The notes: generated by a model not told the origin, from the sequence alone. Positions 1-8,610 are shown, counted from the first letter of the stretch. The stretch is DNA of 64,000 nucleotides from Ga0077527 sp964433345 (GCA_964433345.1 CAYSQJ010000004.1:306636-370635), one strand, 5' to 3'. Numbers and translations are program-made.

Positions 1-1
1 C

Positions 2-304
2 GGCACGGCCAAGGCGCTGGAAGCGGCCGGGCTGGCGGTGACCCGCATCAACAAGGTCGCGGAAGGCCGCCCGCACATCGTCGACATGATCAAGAACGGC
101 GAGATCGTGTTCATCATCAACACGGTCGAAGAGAAGCGTTCGGCGATCCGCGATTCCTATTCAATCCGCCGCGCGGCGCTGCAGCAGCGGGTGACGCTGT
201 ACACCACTCTGGCCGGCGCGCGGGCGGCTGCCAACGGCATGGCGCAGGCGCGTGAACTCCAGGTCTACGCGGTGCAGAACCTGCACAAGCGCCTGGCCGC
301 CTGA
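2..304 (+). CDS. carB: Carbamoyl-phosphate synthase large subunit, C-terminal part
   Basis: The last 100 codons of the large subunit that makes carbamoyl phosphate for pyrimidine and arginine synthesis. The frame is open from base 2 and ends with TGA at 302-304. The visible part is the MGS-like allosteric domain: RINKVAEGRPHIVDMI, then IVFIINT and the RRAALQQRVTLYTT segment are typical of CarB, where effectors such as ornithine and UMP bind. Both ATP-grasp halves lie upstream of the window. greA follows 29 bp downstream on the same strand, a carB-greA order usual in Betaproteobacteria. Confidence 0.95.
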   Translation, partial: GTAKALEAAGLAVTRINKVAEGRPHIVDMIKNGEIVFIINTVEEKRSAIRDSYSIRRAALQQRVTLYTTLAGARAAANGMAQARELQVYAVQNLHKRLAA

Positions 305-333
305 GGCGGGCCTGACAAGCTACGGGAGCATTC

Positions 334-813
334 ATGATTGCCAAAACCCCATTGACCGTCAAAGGCGCAGAACTGCTGCGCGCGGAACTGCATGAGTTGA
401 AAACCGTGCAGCGGCCGGCGATCATCAATGCCATCGCCGAGGCGCGTTCGCACGGCGACCTGTCGGAGAACGCCGAGTATTCGGCGGCGAAGGAGCGGCA
501 GAGCTTCATTGAGGGCCGCATTGCCGAACTGGAGTCGAAGGTGTCGAATGCCCAGATCATCGACCCCGCGACCATAGACGCCGACGGGCGCTGCGTATTC
601 GGCGCCACTGTCGAGCTTGAGGATGTCAGCGCCGGCGGCACGGTGACCTACCAGATCGTCGGCGACGACGAGGCCGACATCAAGCAGGGCAAGATCTCGA
701 TCAGCTCGCCGATCGCGCGTGCGCTGATCGGCAAGTACGCCGGCGATGTCGCCGAGGTGCAGGCGCCGGGCGGCGTGCGCGAATACGAGATCCTCGACGT
801 GCGTTACGTCTAG
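334..813 (+). CDS. greA: Transcription elongation factor GreA
   Basis: A 159-residue secondary-channel factor that stimulates transcript cleavage in backtracked RNA polymerase. The N-terminal coiled coil carries the acidic tip loop HGDLSENAEY at about residues 40-49, whose Asp and Glu coordinate the second catalytic magnesium. The C-terminal FKBP-like half ends with SPIARALIGKYAGD and a final EYEILDV strand. Length matches the family (about 158). The ATG at 334 has GGAG six bases upstream. It probably shares the carB transcript. Confidence 0.97.
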   Translation: MIAKTPLTVKGAELLRAELHELKTVQRPAIINAIAEARSHGDLSENAEYSAAKERQSFIEGRIAELESKVSNAQIIDPATIDADGRCVFGATVELEDVSAGGTVTYQIVGDDEADIKQGKISISSPIARALIGKYAGDVAEVQAPGGVREYEILDVRYV

Positions 814-817
814 GTTG

Positions 818-912
818 ATGGGTGAGGAGTCAGGAGTGAGCGGTGAGGAGTAAAACCCGCTTCTCCTTCCGCCTCACGCCTCACTCCTTACTCCTTACTT
901 CCCACCGTTCAC
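818..912. repeat. GAGGAGTGAG-type word palindrome
   Basis: The spacer after greA is made of repeated words. The left half has GGTGAGGAGT, CAGGAGTGAG and CGGTGAGGAGT; the right half has the complement words CCTCACGCC, TCACTCCTTA and CTCCTTACTT, so the RNA could fold into an imperfect long hairpin. A one-armed relative lies at 21192-21240. Confidence 0.75.
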
Positions 913-921
913 TTCCACTCC

Positions 922-1380
922 ATGCGCAAGCTTGCCGATGCGCTGCAGGCGGTGACAGCTACGCTGTGGGTCGGCGGCCTGTGGGTGATCGGCTTCGTGG
1001 TTGCGCCGGTGCTGTTCTCGACCCTCCCGGATCGTGCCCTGGCGGGACTGCTCGCCGGGAAACTGTTCAGCCTGATCGCCTGGATCGGCATCGGCTGTGC
1101 GTCATACCTGATCATTTTTCGCTTTGTGCGTTACGGTGCTGCGGCCCTGCGCCAAAAATTGCTGTGGGTCCTGCTGCTGATGCTGGCGCTCGCCTGCGCG
1201 GTCGAGTTCGGCGTGCAGCCGGTGATGGCGGCGCTGAAGGAACAGGCACTGCCTGCGCAGGTCATGGACTCCGCTTTGCGCGACCGCTTCGCGACCTGGC
1301 ACGGCATTTCGACCGGGCTCTACCTGATTCAGAGTGTGCTCGGAGTGGCGTTGGCCATTCTCCTGAATGGAGAAAAATAA
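922..1380 (+). CDS. DUF4149 domain membrane protein
   Basis: A 152-residue inner-membrane protein of unknown function. Four hydrophobic helices are visible: residues ~8-32 (TLWVGGLWVIGFVVAPVLF), ~40-62, ~78-98 (LLWVLLLMLALACAVEF) and ~128-146. The opening LWVGGLWVIG...APVLF is characteristic of DUF4149 proteins, which recur between greA and yhbY in Betaproteobacteria. The start ATG at 922 follows the GAGGAGTGAG palindrome directly, so any promoter lies in repeat DNA. Its TAA stop at 1378-1380 is inside an AT-rich repeat copy. Confidence 0.85.
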   Translation: MRKLADALQAVTATLWVGGLWVIGFVVAPVLFSTLPDRALAGLLAGKLFSLIAWIGIGCASYLIIFRFVRYGAAALRQKLLWVLLLMLALACAVEFGVQPVMAALKEQALPAQVMDSALRDRFATWHGISTGLYLIQSVLGVALAILLNGEK

Positions 1381-1401
1381 CCTTAAAAACAAGTATTTAT
1401 A
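1373..1401 (-). repeat. AT-rich 30-bp element, copy 1
   Basis: On the minus strand it reads TATAAATACTTG, then TTTTTAAGG, then TTATTTTT. It lies between the convergent ends of the DUF4149 gene and yhbY and overlaps the DUF4149 stop. On the yhbY side it directly follows the TGA stop, the same arrangement as copy 4 after trmJ. Confidence 0.75.
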
Positions 1402-1404
1402 AAA

Positions 1405-1791
1405 TCACCCCTGGAAGCTGCGCTTGCTCCGGTGAGGTGTATTGCGGCTGCGGGCCTTTGCCGGTTTCTTGGCGCCGCCTGCGCTGCCGCGGCCCTTGGA
1501 TGTGGTGGCCGGCGAATCCGCAGGGCGCGGCCTGAAGATCACCAGGATTTTTCCGATATGCTGCACGGGCGCCGCGGCGAGCGGCCCGCAGATCGCCTCG
1601 ACCATTTCGGCGCGGGCTTCGCGGTCATCGCCGAGGACGCGGATCTTGATCAGTTCATGGCTTTTCAGGTTGATGTCGATTTCACGCAGCACCTTCGGCG
1701 TCAGGCCGGCATCGCCGATCATGACTACCGGCTGCAGGTGGTGTGCCCGGGCTTTGAGGGCGCGGCGTTCGGCGGGAGTCAGGGTTTTCAT
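1405..1791 (-). CDS. yhbY: YhbY-type ribosome assembly RNA-binding protein
   Basis: A 128-residue CRM-domain (CRS1-YhbY) protein that binds pre-50S particles. The N-terminal ~95 residues form the domain: LTPAERRALKARAHHLQPVVMIG, then the GxxG RNA-binding loop (GDAGLT, where most homologues have GKxGLT), EIDINLKSHELIKIRV and a closing GKILVIFRP. A basic, low-complexity tail of about 30 residues (AKARSRNTPHRSKRS) extends it past the usual ~97 residues. It is divergent from rlmE; the spacer consists largely of TAATTGG-type repeats. Confidence 0.93.
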   Translation of the reverse strand: MKTLTPAERRALKARAHHLQPVVMIGDAGLTPKVLREIDINLKSHELIKIRVLGDDREARAEMVEAICGPLAAAPVQHIGKILVIFRPRPADSPATTSKGRGSAGGAKKPAKARSRNTPHRSKRSFQG

Positions 1792-1797
1792 TCGGGT

Positions 1798-1930
1798 AAT
1801 TGGTCAGTGGTAATTGGTAAGCGGTGATCAGTGAGCGGTAATTGGTGAATGGTAACCCGGAAGGCGGGCCGCGCCGCCTTTGTTGTCGACCTACCCTTCA
1901 CCAATCACTACTTGCCAATCACCATTCACC
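1798..1930. repeat. TAATTGGTGA-type word palindrome in the yhbY/rlmE divergent spacer
   Basis: The left half has TAATTGGTCAGTGGTAATTGG and later GGTAATTGGTGAATGG; the right half at 1896-1930 has CTTCACCAATCACTACTTGC and CAATCACCATTCACC, so the halves are inverted, imperfect copies of the same word. This occupies nearly all of the divergent spacer between two housekeeping genes, leaving only about 35 bp of other sequence (1858-1895). Confidence 0.8.
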
Positions 1931-1940
1931 GGGTTTCAAA

Positions 1941-2564
1941 GTGGCACGCAACAAAAGCAGCAAGGCGTGGATGCATGAACACGTCAACGATCCCTATGTG
2001 CGCCGTGCGCAGGCCGAAGGCATGCGTTCGCGCGCGGCTTACAAGCTGCAGCAGCTCGCCGAGCGCGACAGGCTGCTGAAGCCCGGCATGACCGTGGTCG
2101 ATCTCGGTGCGACGCCGGGCGGCTGGTCGCAGGTGGCGGCGAAGGCGGTCGGCGAGTCGGGCAGGGTGGTGGCGGTCGACCTGCTGGAAATGGCGCCGGT
2201 TCACGGCGTGACTTTCATCCATGGTGACTTCGGCGACGATGCGGTGCTGGCAGAGGTCGAACAGGCGCTCGGCGGGCAGGGGGCCGACCTTGTGTTGTCC
2301 GACATGGCCCCCAATATCAGTGGTGTCGCCGGTACCGACCAGGCCCGCAGCATCGGGCTGGCCGAGCTGGCGCTGGATTTTGCGGTCAAGCACCTGAAAC
2401 CAAGGGGTAATTTCCTGGTCAAAGTGTTCCAGGGATCGGGCTTCGAGACGCTGGTGGCGGAGATCCGGCGCCATTTTGTCCAGGTCGTGATCCGCAAGCC
2501 GGAGGCCTCACGCAGCCGGTCGAACGAAGTGTATGTGCTGGCCAAGGGGCTGAAGGCGATGTGA
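1941..2564 (+). CDS. rlmE: 23S rRNA (uridine-2552-2'-O)-methyltransferase
   Basis: RlmE/FtsJ methylates U2552 of the 50S A-loop using S-adenosylmethionine. The GTG at 1941 is chosen because the protein then begins MARNKSSKAW, the family N-terminus; the frame is open further upstream but that part is repeat DNA. Visible motifs: YKLQQLAERDRL with the catalytic Lys, SAM-binding VVDLGATPGGWSQVA, catalytic Asp in LSDMAPN, and Lys in NFLVKVFQG, followed by KPEASRSRSNEVYVLA. Length is 207 residues, as expected. ftsH follows 83 bp downstream, the conserved rlmE-ftsH pair. Confidence 0.95.
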   Translation: MARNKSSKAWMHEHVNDPYVRRAQAEGMRSRAAYKLQQLAERDRLLKPGMTVVDLGATPGGWSQVAAKAVGESGRVVAVDLLEMAPVHGVTFIHGDFGDDAVLAEVEQALGGQGADLVLSDMAPNISGVAGTDQARSIGLAELALDFAVKHLKPRGNFLVKVFQGSGFETLVAEIRRHFVQVVIRKPEASRSRSNEVYVLAKGLKAM

Positions 2565-2647
2565 ATGCGGCTGGCCGTGAAAAAGTCTAGAATTGAAGCA
2601 CTTAGCTTAAGCGGCGCCCTCCGGCAGCCGCGCAACGAGGAGTGACC

Positions 2648-4537
2648 TTGAACAATCTGATGAAAAACATGGCGATCTGGCTGGTGATTGCGCTGGTGCT
2701 GATGACGGTGTTCAACCAGTTCAACGTGCGCCAGACTCCGCAGAAGGCCATGGAATACTCCCAGTTCATCGATGAGGTGAAGCAGGGCAAGATCGCCAAG
2801 GTCACCATCGAGGGCCGCGTCGTCAAGGGCGTCAAGTCCACCGGCGAGAAATTCACGACCTACTCCCCCTCCGACATCTGGATGGTCACCGACCTGCTGA
2901 AAAACGGCGTCATCGTCGAGGCCAAGCCCGAGGAAGAGCCTTCGCTGCTGATGAACATCTTCGTGTCCTGGTTCCCGATGCTGCTGCTGATCGGCGTGTG
3001 GATCTTTTTCATGCGCCAGATGCAGGGTGGCGGCCGTGGCGGCGCGTTCTCTTTCGGCAAGAGCCGCGCGCGCATGCTCGATGAGAACAACAACACGGTG
3101 ACTTTTGCCGATGTTGCCGGCTGCGAAGAGGCCAAGGAAGAAGTGTCAGAGCTGGTCGAGTTCCTGCGCGACCCCTCGAAATTCCAGAAACTCGGCGGTC
3201 GCATCCCCCGCGGCGTGCTGATGGTCGGAAACCCCGGTACCGGCAAGACGCTGCTGGCGCGTGCCATTGCCGGCGAAGCCAAGGTGCCGTTCTTCTCGAT
3301 CTCGGGTTCCGACTTTGTCGAGATGTTCGTCGGCGTCGGCGCGGCGCGTGTGCGTGACATGTTCGAGAACGCCAAGAAGCACGCACCCTGCATCGTGTTC
3401 ATAGACGAGATCGATGCGGTCGGCCGCCAGCGCGGTGCCGGCCTCGGCGGCGGCAACGATGAGCGCGAACAGACGCTGAACCAGCTGCTGGTCGAGATGG
3501 ACGGCTTCGAGGCCAACTCGGGCGTGATCATCATCGCCGCCACCAACCGGCCCGACGTGCTCGATCCTGCGCTGCTGCGCCCCGGCCGTTTCGACCGCCA
3601 GGTCGTGGTGCCGCTGCCGGACATCCGCGGCCGCGAGCAGATCCTGCTGGTGCACATGCGCAAGGTGCCGATCTCGCCCGACGTCAAGGCCGACATCATC
3701 GCCCGCGGCACGCCCGGATTCTCCGGTGCCGACCTCGCCAATCTGGTCAACGAAGCAGCGCTGTTTGCCGCACGCGGCAACAAGCGCCTGGTCGACATGG
3801 AGGATTTCGAGCGCGCCAAGGACAAGATCATGATGGGCGCCGAACGCCGCTCGATGGTGATGCCCGAACATGAGCGCCGCAACACCGCCTACCACGAAGC
3901 CGGGCATGCGCTGGTTGCCCGCCGCCTGCCGCTGACCGATCCCGTGCACAAGGTGACGATCATCCCGCGAGGCCGCGCGCTGGGCGTCACCATGCAGCTG
4001 CCGACCGAAGACCGCTACAGCATGAACCGCGACCAGATCCTGCAGAACATTTCGGTGCTGTTCGGCGGCCGCATTGCCGAGGAGGTGTTCATGGGCCAGA
4101 TGACCACCGGTGCTTCCAACGACTTCGAGCGTGCCACCGACATGGCGCGCAACATGGTCACCCGCTGGGGCATGAGCGACAGCCTCGGTACCATGGTCTA
4201 CGGCGAGAACGAGGGCGAGGTCTTCCTTGGTCGCTCGATTACCACCCACAAGAACATGTCCGAAGAAACCATGCGCAATGTCGATGCGGAAATCCGCCGC
4301 ATCATCGACCAGCAGTATGCGCTGGCGCGCAAGCTGATCGAGGAAGACCGCGACAAGGTCGAGGCGATGGCCAAGGCGCTGCTCGAATGGGAAACCATTG
4401 ATTCCGACCAGATCGAGGACATCATGCAGGGCCGTCCGCCGCGCGAGCCGAAGCCGGTGGCTGCAACCTCGCCCAAGCCGCCAAAGGACAACACGCCCAG
4501 CGCCACGGCCACCAACACGCCGGCGGCGGAAGCCTGA
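2648..4537 (+). CDS. ftsH: ATP-dependent zinc metalloprotease FtsH
   Basis: A 629-residue membrane-anchored AAA+ protease that degrades misfolded membrane proteins and regulators such as LpxC. Two membrane helices (residues ~6-24 and ~100-120) flank a periplasmic region. The AAA module has Walker A GNPGTGKT at 194-201, Walker B IVFIDEID and SRH RPGRFDRQ; the peptidase has zinc site HEAGH at 416-420. The tail is Pro/Ala/Thr-rich. The TTG at 2648 is preferred: AGGAG at 2638-2642 sits five bases before it and the protein starts MNNLMKN; GTG 2642 overlaps that site. folP and glmM follow. Confidence 0.96.
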   Translation: MNNLMKNMAIWLVIALVLMTVFNQFNVRQTPQKAMEYSQFIDEVKQGKIAKVTIEGRVVKGVKSTGEKFTTYSPSDIWMVTDLLKNGVIVEAKPEEEPSLLMNIFVSWFPMLLLIGVWIFFMRQMQGGGRGGAFSFGKSRARMLDENNNTVTFADVAGCEEAKEEVSELVEFLRDPSKFQKLGGRIPRGVLMVGNPGTGKTLLARAIAGEAKVPFFSISGSDFVEMFVGVGAARVRDMFENAKKHAPCIVFIDEIDAVGRQRGAGLGGGNDEREQTLNQLLVEMDGFEANSGVIIIAATNRPDVLDPALLRPGRFDRQVVVPLPDIRGREQILLVHMRKVPISPDVKADIIARGTPGFSGADLANLVNEAALFAARGNKRLVDMEDFERAKDKIMMGAERRSMVMPEHERRNTAYHEAGHALVARRLPLTDPVHKVTIIPRGRALGVTMQLPTEDRYSMNRDQILQNISVLFGGRIAEEVFMGQMTTGASNDFERATDMARNMVTRWGMSDSLGTMVYGENEGEVFLGRSITTHKNMSEETMRNVDAEIRRIIDQQYALARKLIEEDRDKVEAMAKALLEWETIDSDQIEDIMQGRPPREPKPVAATSPKPPKDNTPSATATNTPAAEA

Positions 4538-4549
4538 GGGCGGTGACCG

Positions 4550-4582
4550 GCAATTGGTGAATGGTGAGCCGTGAAGGGTTGA
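4550..4582. repeat. Single-arm TTGGTGAATGG repeat
   Basis: Directly after the ftsH stop: CAATTGGTGAATGGTGAGCC and GTGAAGGGTTG. The words match the yhbY/rlmE palindrome but no complementary arm follows before the terminator. Confidence 0.6.
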
Positions 4583-4586
4583 ACCG

Positions 4587-4615
4587 AACGGCAGGGGCTT
4601 CCCCTGCCGTTTTTG
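4587..4615 (+). terminator. Rho-independent terminator after ftsH
   Basis: Perfect stem AACGGCAGGGG / CCCCTGCCGTT with a CTT loop, followed by TTTTTG. It lies between ftsH and folP, so folP may have its own transcription or depend on read-through. Confidence 0.9.
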
Positions 4616-4634
4616 TTTGCGCCCGGGCCTTCCG

Positions 4635-5462
4635 ATGATCCTCCATTGCGGCAAATACCGGCTCGTTCTTGATCGTCCGCTGATCATGGGCGTGGTCAAT
4701 GTCACGCCCGATTCCTTTTCCGACGGCGGCCATTTCCTGCAGGCGCAGGCAGCCGTGGACCATGCGCGGCGGCTGATCGACGAAGGGGCGGACCTGCTCG
4801 ATGTCGGTGGCGAGTCGACGCGTCCGGGCGCGGCACCGGTTGCGCTCGACGAGGAGCGCCGCCGCGTGCTGCCGGTGATCGAGGCGCTGGCGGGCGCCGG
4901 TGTGCCGCTGTCGGTCGACACCCAGAAGCCGGAACTGATGCGCGAAGCCGTGGCTGCGGGTGCGGCCTTGATCAACGATGTCAACGGTTTCGAGGCGCCC
5001 GGTGCGCTCGAAGCCGTGGCCGGCAGCGATTGCGCGATCTGCATCATGCACAGGCAGGGCGATCCGCGCACCATGCAGAAGGCACCGCAGTACTCGGATG
5101 TGGTGGCCGAGGTCGACGCCTGGTTGCGGCAACGCGCGGCCGCCGCGGTGCAGGCCGGAATCGCACGCGAACGCATTGTCCTCGATCCCGGTTTCGGTTT
5201 CGGCAAGACCCTCGAACACAACCTGGCGCTGTTGCGCGGTCTGAAGGTGCTTGCCGCTGCCGGTTACCCGGTGCTGGCGGGACTGTCGCGAAAATCGATG
5301 ATCGGCGCGCTGACCGGGGGCCCTGTCGGGGAGCGCATGGCGGGCAGCGTTGCCGCAGCGCTACTCGCGGCGCAGAGGGGCGCGGCCATTCTGCGCGTGC
5401 ATGATGTCGCTGCCACGCGTGATGTCTTGAAGATCTGGCAGGCCGTTAAAGGCAGTGATTAA
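4635..5462 (+). CDS. folP: Dihydropteroate synthase
   Basis: Condenses 6-hydroxymethyl-7,8-dihydropterin diphosphate with p-aminobenzoate in folate synthesis, the sulfonamide target. The 275-residue TIM barrel shows signature 1 MGVVNVTPDSFSDGG near residue 20, the second signature DVGGESTRPGA, the pterin-binding INDVNGF, MHRQGDP, DPGFGFGKT and GLSRKSM. ATG 4635 gives the family N-terminus MILHCGKY; upstream in-frame codons belong to the terminator region. The last codons (Ser-Asp-stop) lie inside the left arm of a 21-bp inverted repeat, so the C-terminus has been shaped by that repeat. Confidence 0.96.
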   Translation: MILHCGKYRLVLDRPLIMGVVNVTPDSFSDGGHFLQAQAAVDHARRLIDEGADLLDVGGESTRPGAAPVALDEERRRVLPVIEALAGAGVPLSVDTQKPELMREAVAAGAALINDVNGFEAPGALEAVAGSDCAICIMHRQGDPRTMQKAPQYSDVVAEVDAWLRQRAAAAVQAGIARERIVLDPGFGFGKTLEHNLALLRGLKVLAAAGYPVLAGLSRKSMIGALTGGPVGERMAGSVAAALLAAQRGAAILRVHDVAATRDVLKIWQAVKGSD

Positions 5463-5568
5463 GTGATTGGGTGATTCGGTCATGGCTTCGGGAGGGCCAA
5501 TAGTCCGAAATCGCTGTAACATTCACGCCGGGCCGGCGGACCGCCAGTCACCCAATCACTTAATCACT
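5454..5568. repeat. Perfect 21-bp inverted repeat (TGATTGGGTGA type) between folP and glmM
   Basis: Left arm 5454-5474 (AGTGATTAAGTGATTGGGTG plus A) and right arm 5548-5568 are exact reverse complements with a 73-bp loop; further words (GTGATTCGGT, CACTGAATCACC) flank them. The left arm contains the folP stop codon. The transcript can form a strong stem but there is no U-tract. Confidence 0.85.
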
Positions 5569-5584
5569 GAATCACCGCTTTAAA

Positions 5585-6934
5585 ATGACCAGAAAATACT
5601 TCGGCACCGACGGCGTGCGCGGCACGGTGGGCGAGGCGCCGATCACCCCGGATTTCGTGATGCGCCTGGGCTATGCCGCGGGCAAGGTGCTGGCGCGCAA
5701 GGCTGCCGGCGGGGACCGTCCCGCGGTGCTGATCGGCAAGGACACCCGCATCTCCGGCTACATGCTGGAGTCGGCGCTGGAGGCGGGCCTCTCGGCGGCG
5801 GGTGTTGACGTGCTGCTGGTGGGGCCGATGCCGACGCCGGGTGTCGCCTACCTGACCCGGGCGCTGCGCCTGTCCGCGGGCATAGTCATCAGTGCCTCGC
5901 ACAATCCCTACCCGGACAACGGCATCAAGTTCTTTTCGGCCGACGGCAGCAAGCTGCCGGACGCCACAGAATCGGCGATCGAGGCCGCGCTGGACCAGCC
6001 GCTGAAGTGCGCGCCGCCGTCTCGCCTCGGCAAGGCGCGGCGCATCGACGATGCCGCGGGACGCTATATCGAATTCTGCAAAAGCACCTTCCCCTCGCGG
6101 CTTGACCTGCATGGCCTGCGCATCGCGGTGGACTGCGCGCACGGCGCCGGTTACCACATCGCGCCGCATGTGTTCCATGAGCTCGGCGCCGAGGTGATTG
6201 CAGTGGGCGTCGCGCCCGACGGCTTCAACATCAACCGCAAGGTCGGCGCCACCCATGCCGAATCGCTGCAGAAGGCGGTGCGCAAGGCGAAAGCCGACAT
6301 CGGCATCGCGCTCGACGGCGACGGTGACCGCCTGATCATGGCTGACGCGGCGGGACGGATATACGACGGTGACGAGCTGCTGTACATCGTCGCCGCCCGT
6401 CGCAAGCGTGCGCGCAGCCTGCGCGGCGGGGTGGCCGGCACGCAGATGACCAACCTCGCGATGGCGCAGGCGCTGGCGAAACTGAAAATCCCCTTTGCGC
6501 GGGCAAAGGTCGGCGACCGTTACGTGCTGGAAATGCTGCAGGCGAAAGGCTGGCAGCTCGGCGGCGAGAACTCCGGGCACATCGTCTGCCTCGACCGCCA
6601 CACCACCGGTGACGGCATCGTGTCGGCGCTGCAGGTGCTGGAAGCGCTGAGCGCTGACAGATCCACGCTTGCCGAAGCCGTCGACTTCAGGCTCTACCCG
6701 CAGGTGCTGGTCAACGTCAGGGTGAGTGGCAGGGCAGCACGCGAAGTTGTTGCTGCGGCGGCCGTGCAGAAGGCCGTGGCTGCTGCCGAGGGCGCGCTGA
6801 AAGGCGCAGGGCGGGTACTGCTGCGGCCCTCCGGCACCGAGCCGGTAATCCGGGTGATGGTCGAGGGGCAGTCGAAACGCCAGGTGGCCGTTCTGGCCGC
6901 CCGGGTGGCCGCGGCGGTGCGCGCGGCGGGCTGA
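5585..6934 (+). CDS. glmM: Phosphoglucosamine mutase
   Basis: Interconverts glucosamine-6-phosphate and glucosamine-1-phosphate on the way to UDP-GlcNAc for peptidoglycan and LPS. The 449-residue alpha-D-phosphohexomutase has KYFGTDGVRG at the N-terminus, the phosphoserine loop ISASHNPYPDNGIK near residue 103, the metal loop LDGDGDR, the sugar loop GGENSGH and the phosphate-binding LLRPSGTEPVIRVM at the end. Length and all four loops match the family. It follows folP, as in many Proteobacteria, and converges on pstB with an 18-bp gap. Confidence 0.97.
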   Translation: MTRKYFGTDGVRGTVGEAPITPDFVMRLGYAAGKVLARKAAGGDRPAVLIGKDTRISGYMLESALEAGLSAAGVDVLLVGPMPTPGVAYLTRALRLSAGIVISASHNPYPDNGIKFFSADGSKLPDATESAIEAALDQPLKCAPPSRLGKARRIDDAAGRYIEFCKSTFPSRLDLHGLRIAVDCAHGAGYHIAPHVFHELGAEVIAVGVAPDGFNINRKVGATHAESLQKAVRKAKADIGIALDGDGDRLIMADAAGRIYDGDELLYIVAARRKRARSLRGGVAGTQMTNLAMAQALAKLKIPFARAKVGDRYVLEMLQAKGWQLGGENSGHIVCLDRHTTGDGIVSALQVLEALSADRSTLAEAVDFRLYPQVLVNVRVSGRAAREVVAAAAVQKAVAAAEGALKGAGRVLLRPSGTEPVIRVMVEGQSKRQVAVLAARVAAAVRAAG

Positions 6935-6952
6935 GGCCGGCAGCGCGGACGT

Positions 6953-7732
6953 TCAGCCGAAACGTCCAGTGATGTAGTCCTCGGTTTCCTGCTTTTTCGG
7001 CTTGATGAACAGCTGGTCGGTCTGGCCGTATTCGACCATCTCGCCGAGGTACATGTACGCGGTGAAATCCGAAACGCGCGCGGCCTGCTGCATGTTGTGG
7101 GTGACGATCGCCACCGTGTATTCCGATTTCAGCTCGTTCACCAGTTCCTCGATCTTGGCGGTCGAGATCGGGTCCAGCGCCGAGGTCGGTTCGTCGAGCA
7201 GGATCACCGAGGGCTTGACGGCGACCGAGCGCGCGATGCACAGCCGCTGCTGCTGACCGCCGGAGAGCGCGAGACCGCTCTGGTGCAGCTTGTCCTTGGC
7301 CTCGTTCCACAGCGCGGTCTTGGTCAGCGCCCACTCTACACGCTCGTCCATTTCACCCTTGGACAGCTTCTCGTAGAGGCGCACGCCGAAGGCGATGTTG
7401 TCGTAGATCGACATCGGGAAGGGCGTCGGCTTCTGGAACACCATGCCGATGCGCGCCCGCAGCAGGTTCAGGTCCTGCTTGGGGTCGAGGATGTTCTGTC
7501 CGTAGAAATTGATCTCGCCTTCGGCCCGCTGTCCCGGATAAAGGCTGTACATGCGGTTCAGCGTGCGCAGCAGCGTCGACTTGCCGCAGCCCGAGGGACC
7601 GATGAAGGCGGTAACCTTGTGCTCGACGATGTCCAGATTGTTGTCCTTCAGGGCCAGAAACTTCCCGTAGTAGAAGTTCAGGTTGCGGATCTGGATCGCG
7701 GTTTTCAGTGGGTGTCCGGCAGCTTCGCTCAT
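6953..7732 (-). CDS. pstB: Phosphate ABC transporter ATP-binding protein PstB
   Basis: The ATPase of the high-affinity phosphate importer, acting as a dimer on the cytoplasmic face of PstAC. The 259-residue protein has Walker A IGPSGCGKST, Q-loop, signature LSGGQQQR, Walker B VILLDEPTSALD and the switch VTHNMQQA. The start MSEAAGHPLK at 7732 has a GAGAGA sequence upstream. It is the last gene of pstSCAB; phoU, which often follows, is absent because the convergent glmM lies next. Confidence 0.96.
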   Translation of the reverse strand: MSEAAGHPLKTAIQIRNLNFYYGKFLALKDNNLDIVEHKVTAFIGPSGCGKSTLLRTLNRMYSLYPGQRAEGEINFYGQNILDPKQDLNLLRARIGMVFQKPTPFPMSIYDNIAFGVRLYEKLSKGEMDERVEWALTKTALWNEAKDKLHQSGLALSGGQQQRLCIARSVAVKPSVILLDEPTSALDPISTAKIEELVNELKSEYTVAIVTHNMQQAARVSDFTAYMYLGEMVEYGQTDQLFIKPKKQETEDYITGRFG

Positions 7733-7761
7733 ATTCTCTCTCGGGCTGTTTTGATGGCTTG

Positions 7762-8610
7762 CTAGTGGGAGATTTTCTCGCGGAAAAACACGCGAGCAAG
7801 GATGTTCAGTACCAGCACCGTGAGGGTGATCAGCAGTGCTCCGCCCCAGGCCAGGCGCACCCAGTTGTCGTAGGGGCTCATTGCGAACTGGTAAATCACC
7901 ACCGGCAGGTTGGACATCGGCTTGTTCATGTCCATCGAGAAGAACTGGTTGTTCAGGGCCGTGAACAGCAATGGTGCCGTTTCGCCGCTGATGCGGGCCA
8001 GTGCGAGCAGCACGCCGGTGACCACACCCGCCTTGGCGGCGCGCAGCGTCACCATGATGGACACCTTCCAGTGCGGGGCGCCGAGCGCAAAGGCGGCCTC
8101 GCGCAGGCTGCCGGGCACCAGGCGCAGCATGTTCTCGGTGGTGCGCAGCACCACGGGAATCGCGATCAGCGACAGCGCGAGAGTGCCCGCCCAGCCGGAG
8201 AAGTGTTTGACCTGGGCAACGAGGATTGCGTAAATGAACAGGCCGAGCACGATCGACGGCGCGCTCAACATGATGTCGGTCATGAAACGGGTGATTTCGG
8301 CAATCCGGCTGCGGTCGCCGAACTCGGCGAGATAGACGCCCGCCAGTATGCCGATCGGCGTGCTGACCAGCGTTGCCAGGCCGACCATCATCAGGCTGCC
8401 GACAATGGCATTGGCGAGGCCACCGCCCTCGGATCCCGGCGCCGGCGTCGACTGGGTGAACATGTTCCAGTCGATGGCCCGTATGCCGTTCTTGAACAGC
8501 ACGGCCAGTATCCACAGCAGCACGAACAGTCCGAGCGCCATGGCAACCATCGACAGTGCGATCCCGATCCGGTTTTTCCAAAGCCTTTGCTTGTAGAGAT
8601 TCTGGTTCAT
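7762..8610 (-). CDS. pstA: Phosphate ABC transporter permease PstA
   Basis: One of two membrane subunits of the phosphate importer. It has 282 residues with about six membrane helices, beginning RIGIALSMVAMALGLFVLLWILAVLF, and the permease EAA-type loop around LREAAFALGAPHWKVSIMVTLRAAKAGVVTG that contacts PstB. It lies 29 bp upstream of pstB and 21 bp downstream of pstC, so the three are one transcript. Confidence 0.95.
   Translation of the reverse strand: MNQNLYKQRLWKNRIGIALSMVAMALGLFVLLWILAVLFKNGIRAIDWNMFTQSTPAPGSEGGGLANAIVGSLMMVGLATLVSTPIGILAGVYLAEFGDRSRIAEITRFMTDIMLSAPSIVLGLFIYAILVAQVKHFSGWAGTLALSLIAIPVVLRTTENMLRLVPGSLREAAFALGAPHWKVSIMVTLRAAKAGVVTGVLLALARISGETAPLLFTALNNQFFSMDMNKPMSNLPVVIYQFAMSPYDNWVRLAWGGALLITLTVLVLNILARVFFREKISH

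Noticed and set aside
1842..1940. Upstream extension of rlmE by 33 codons
   Set aside because: The extension translates the TAATTGG repeat; the family N-terminus begins at the GTG at 1941.
3146..5221. Long open frame on the minus strand opposite ftsH and folP
   Set aside because: It is antisense to two fully conserved genes, has no domain, and is kept open by the high-GC codon bias of the plus-strand genes.
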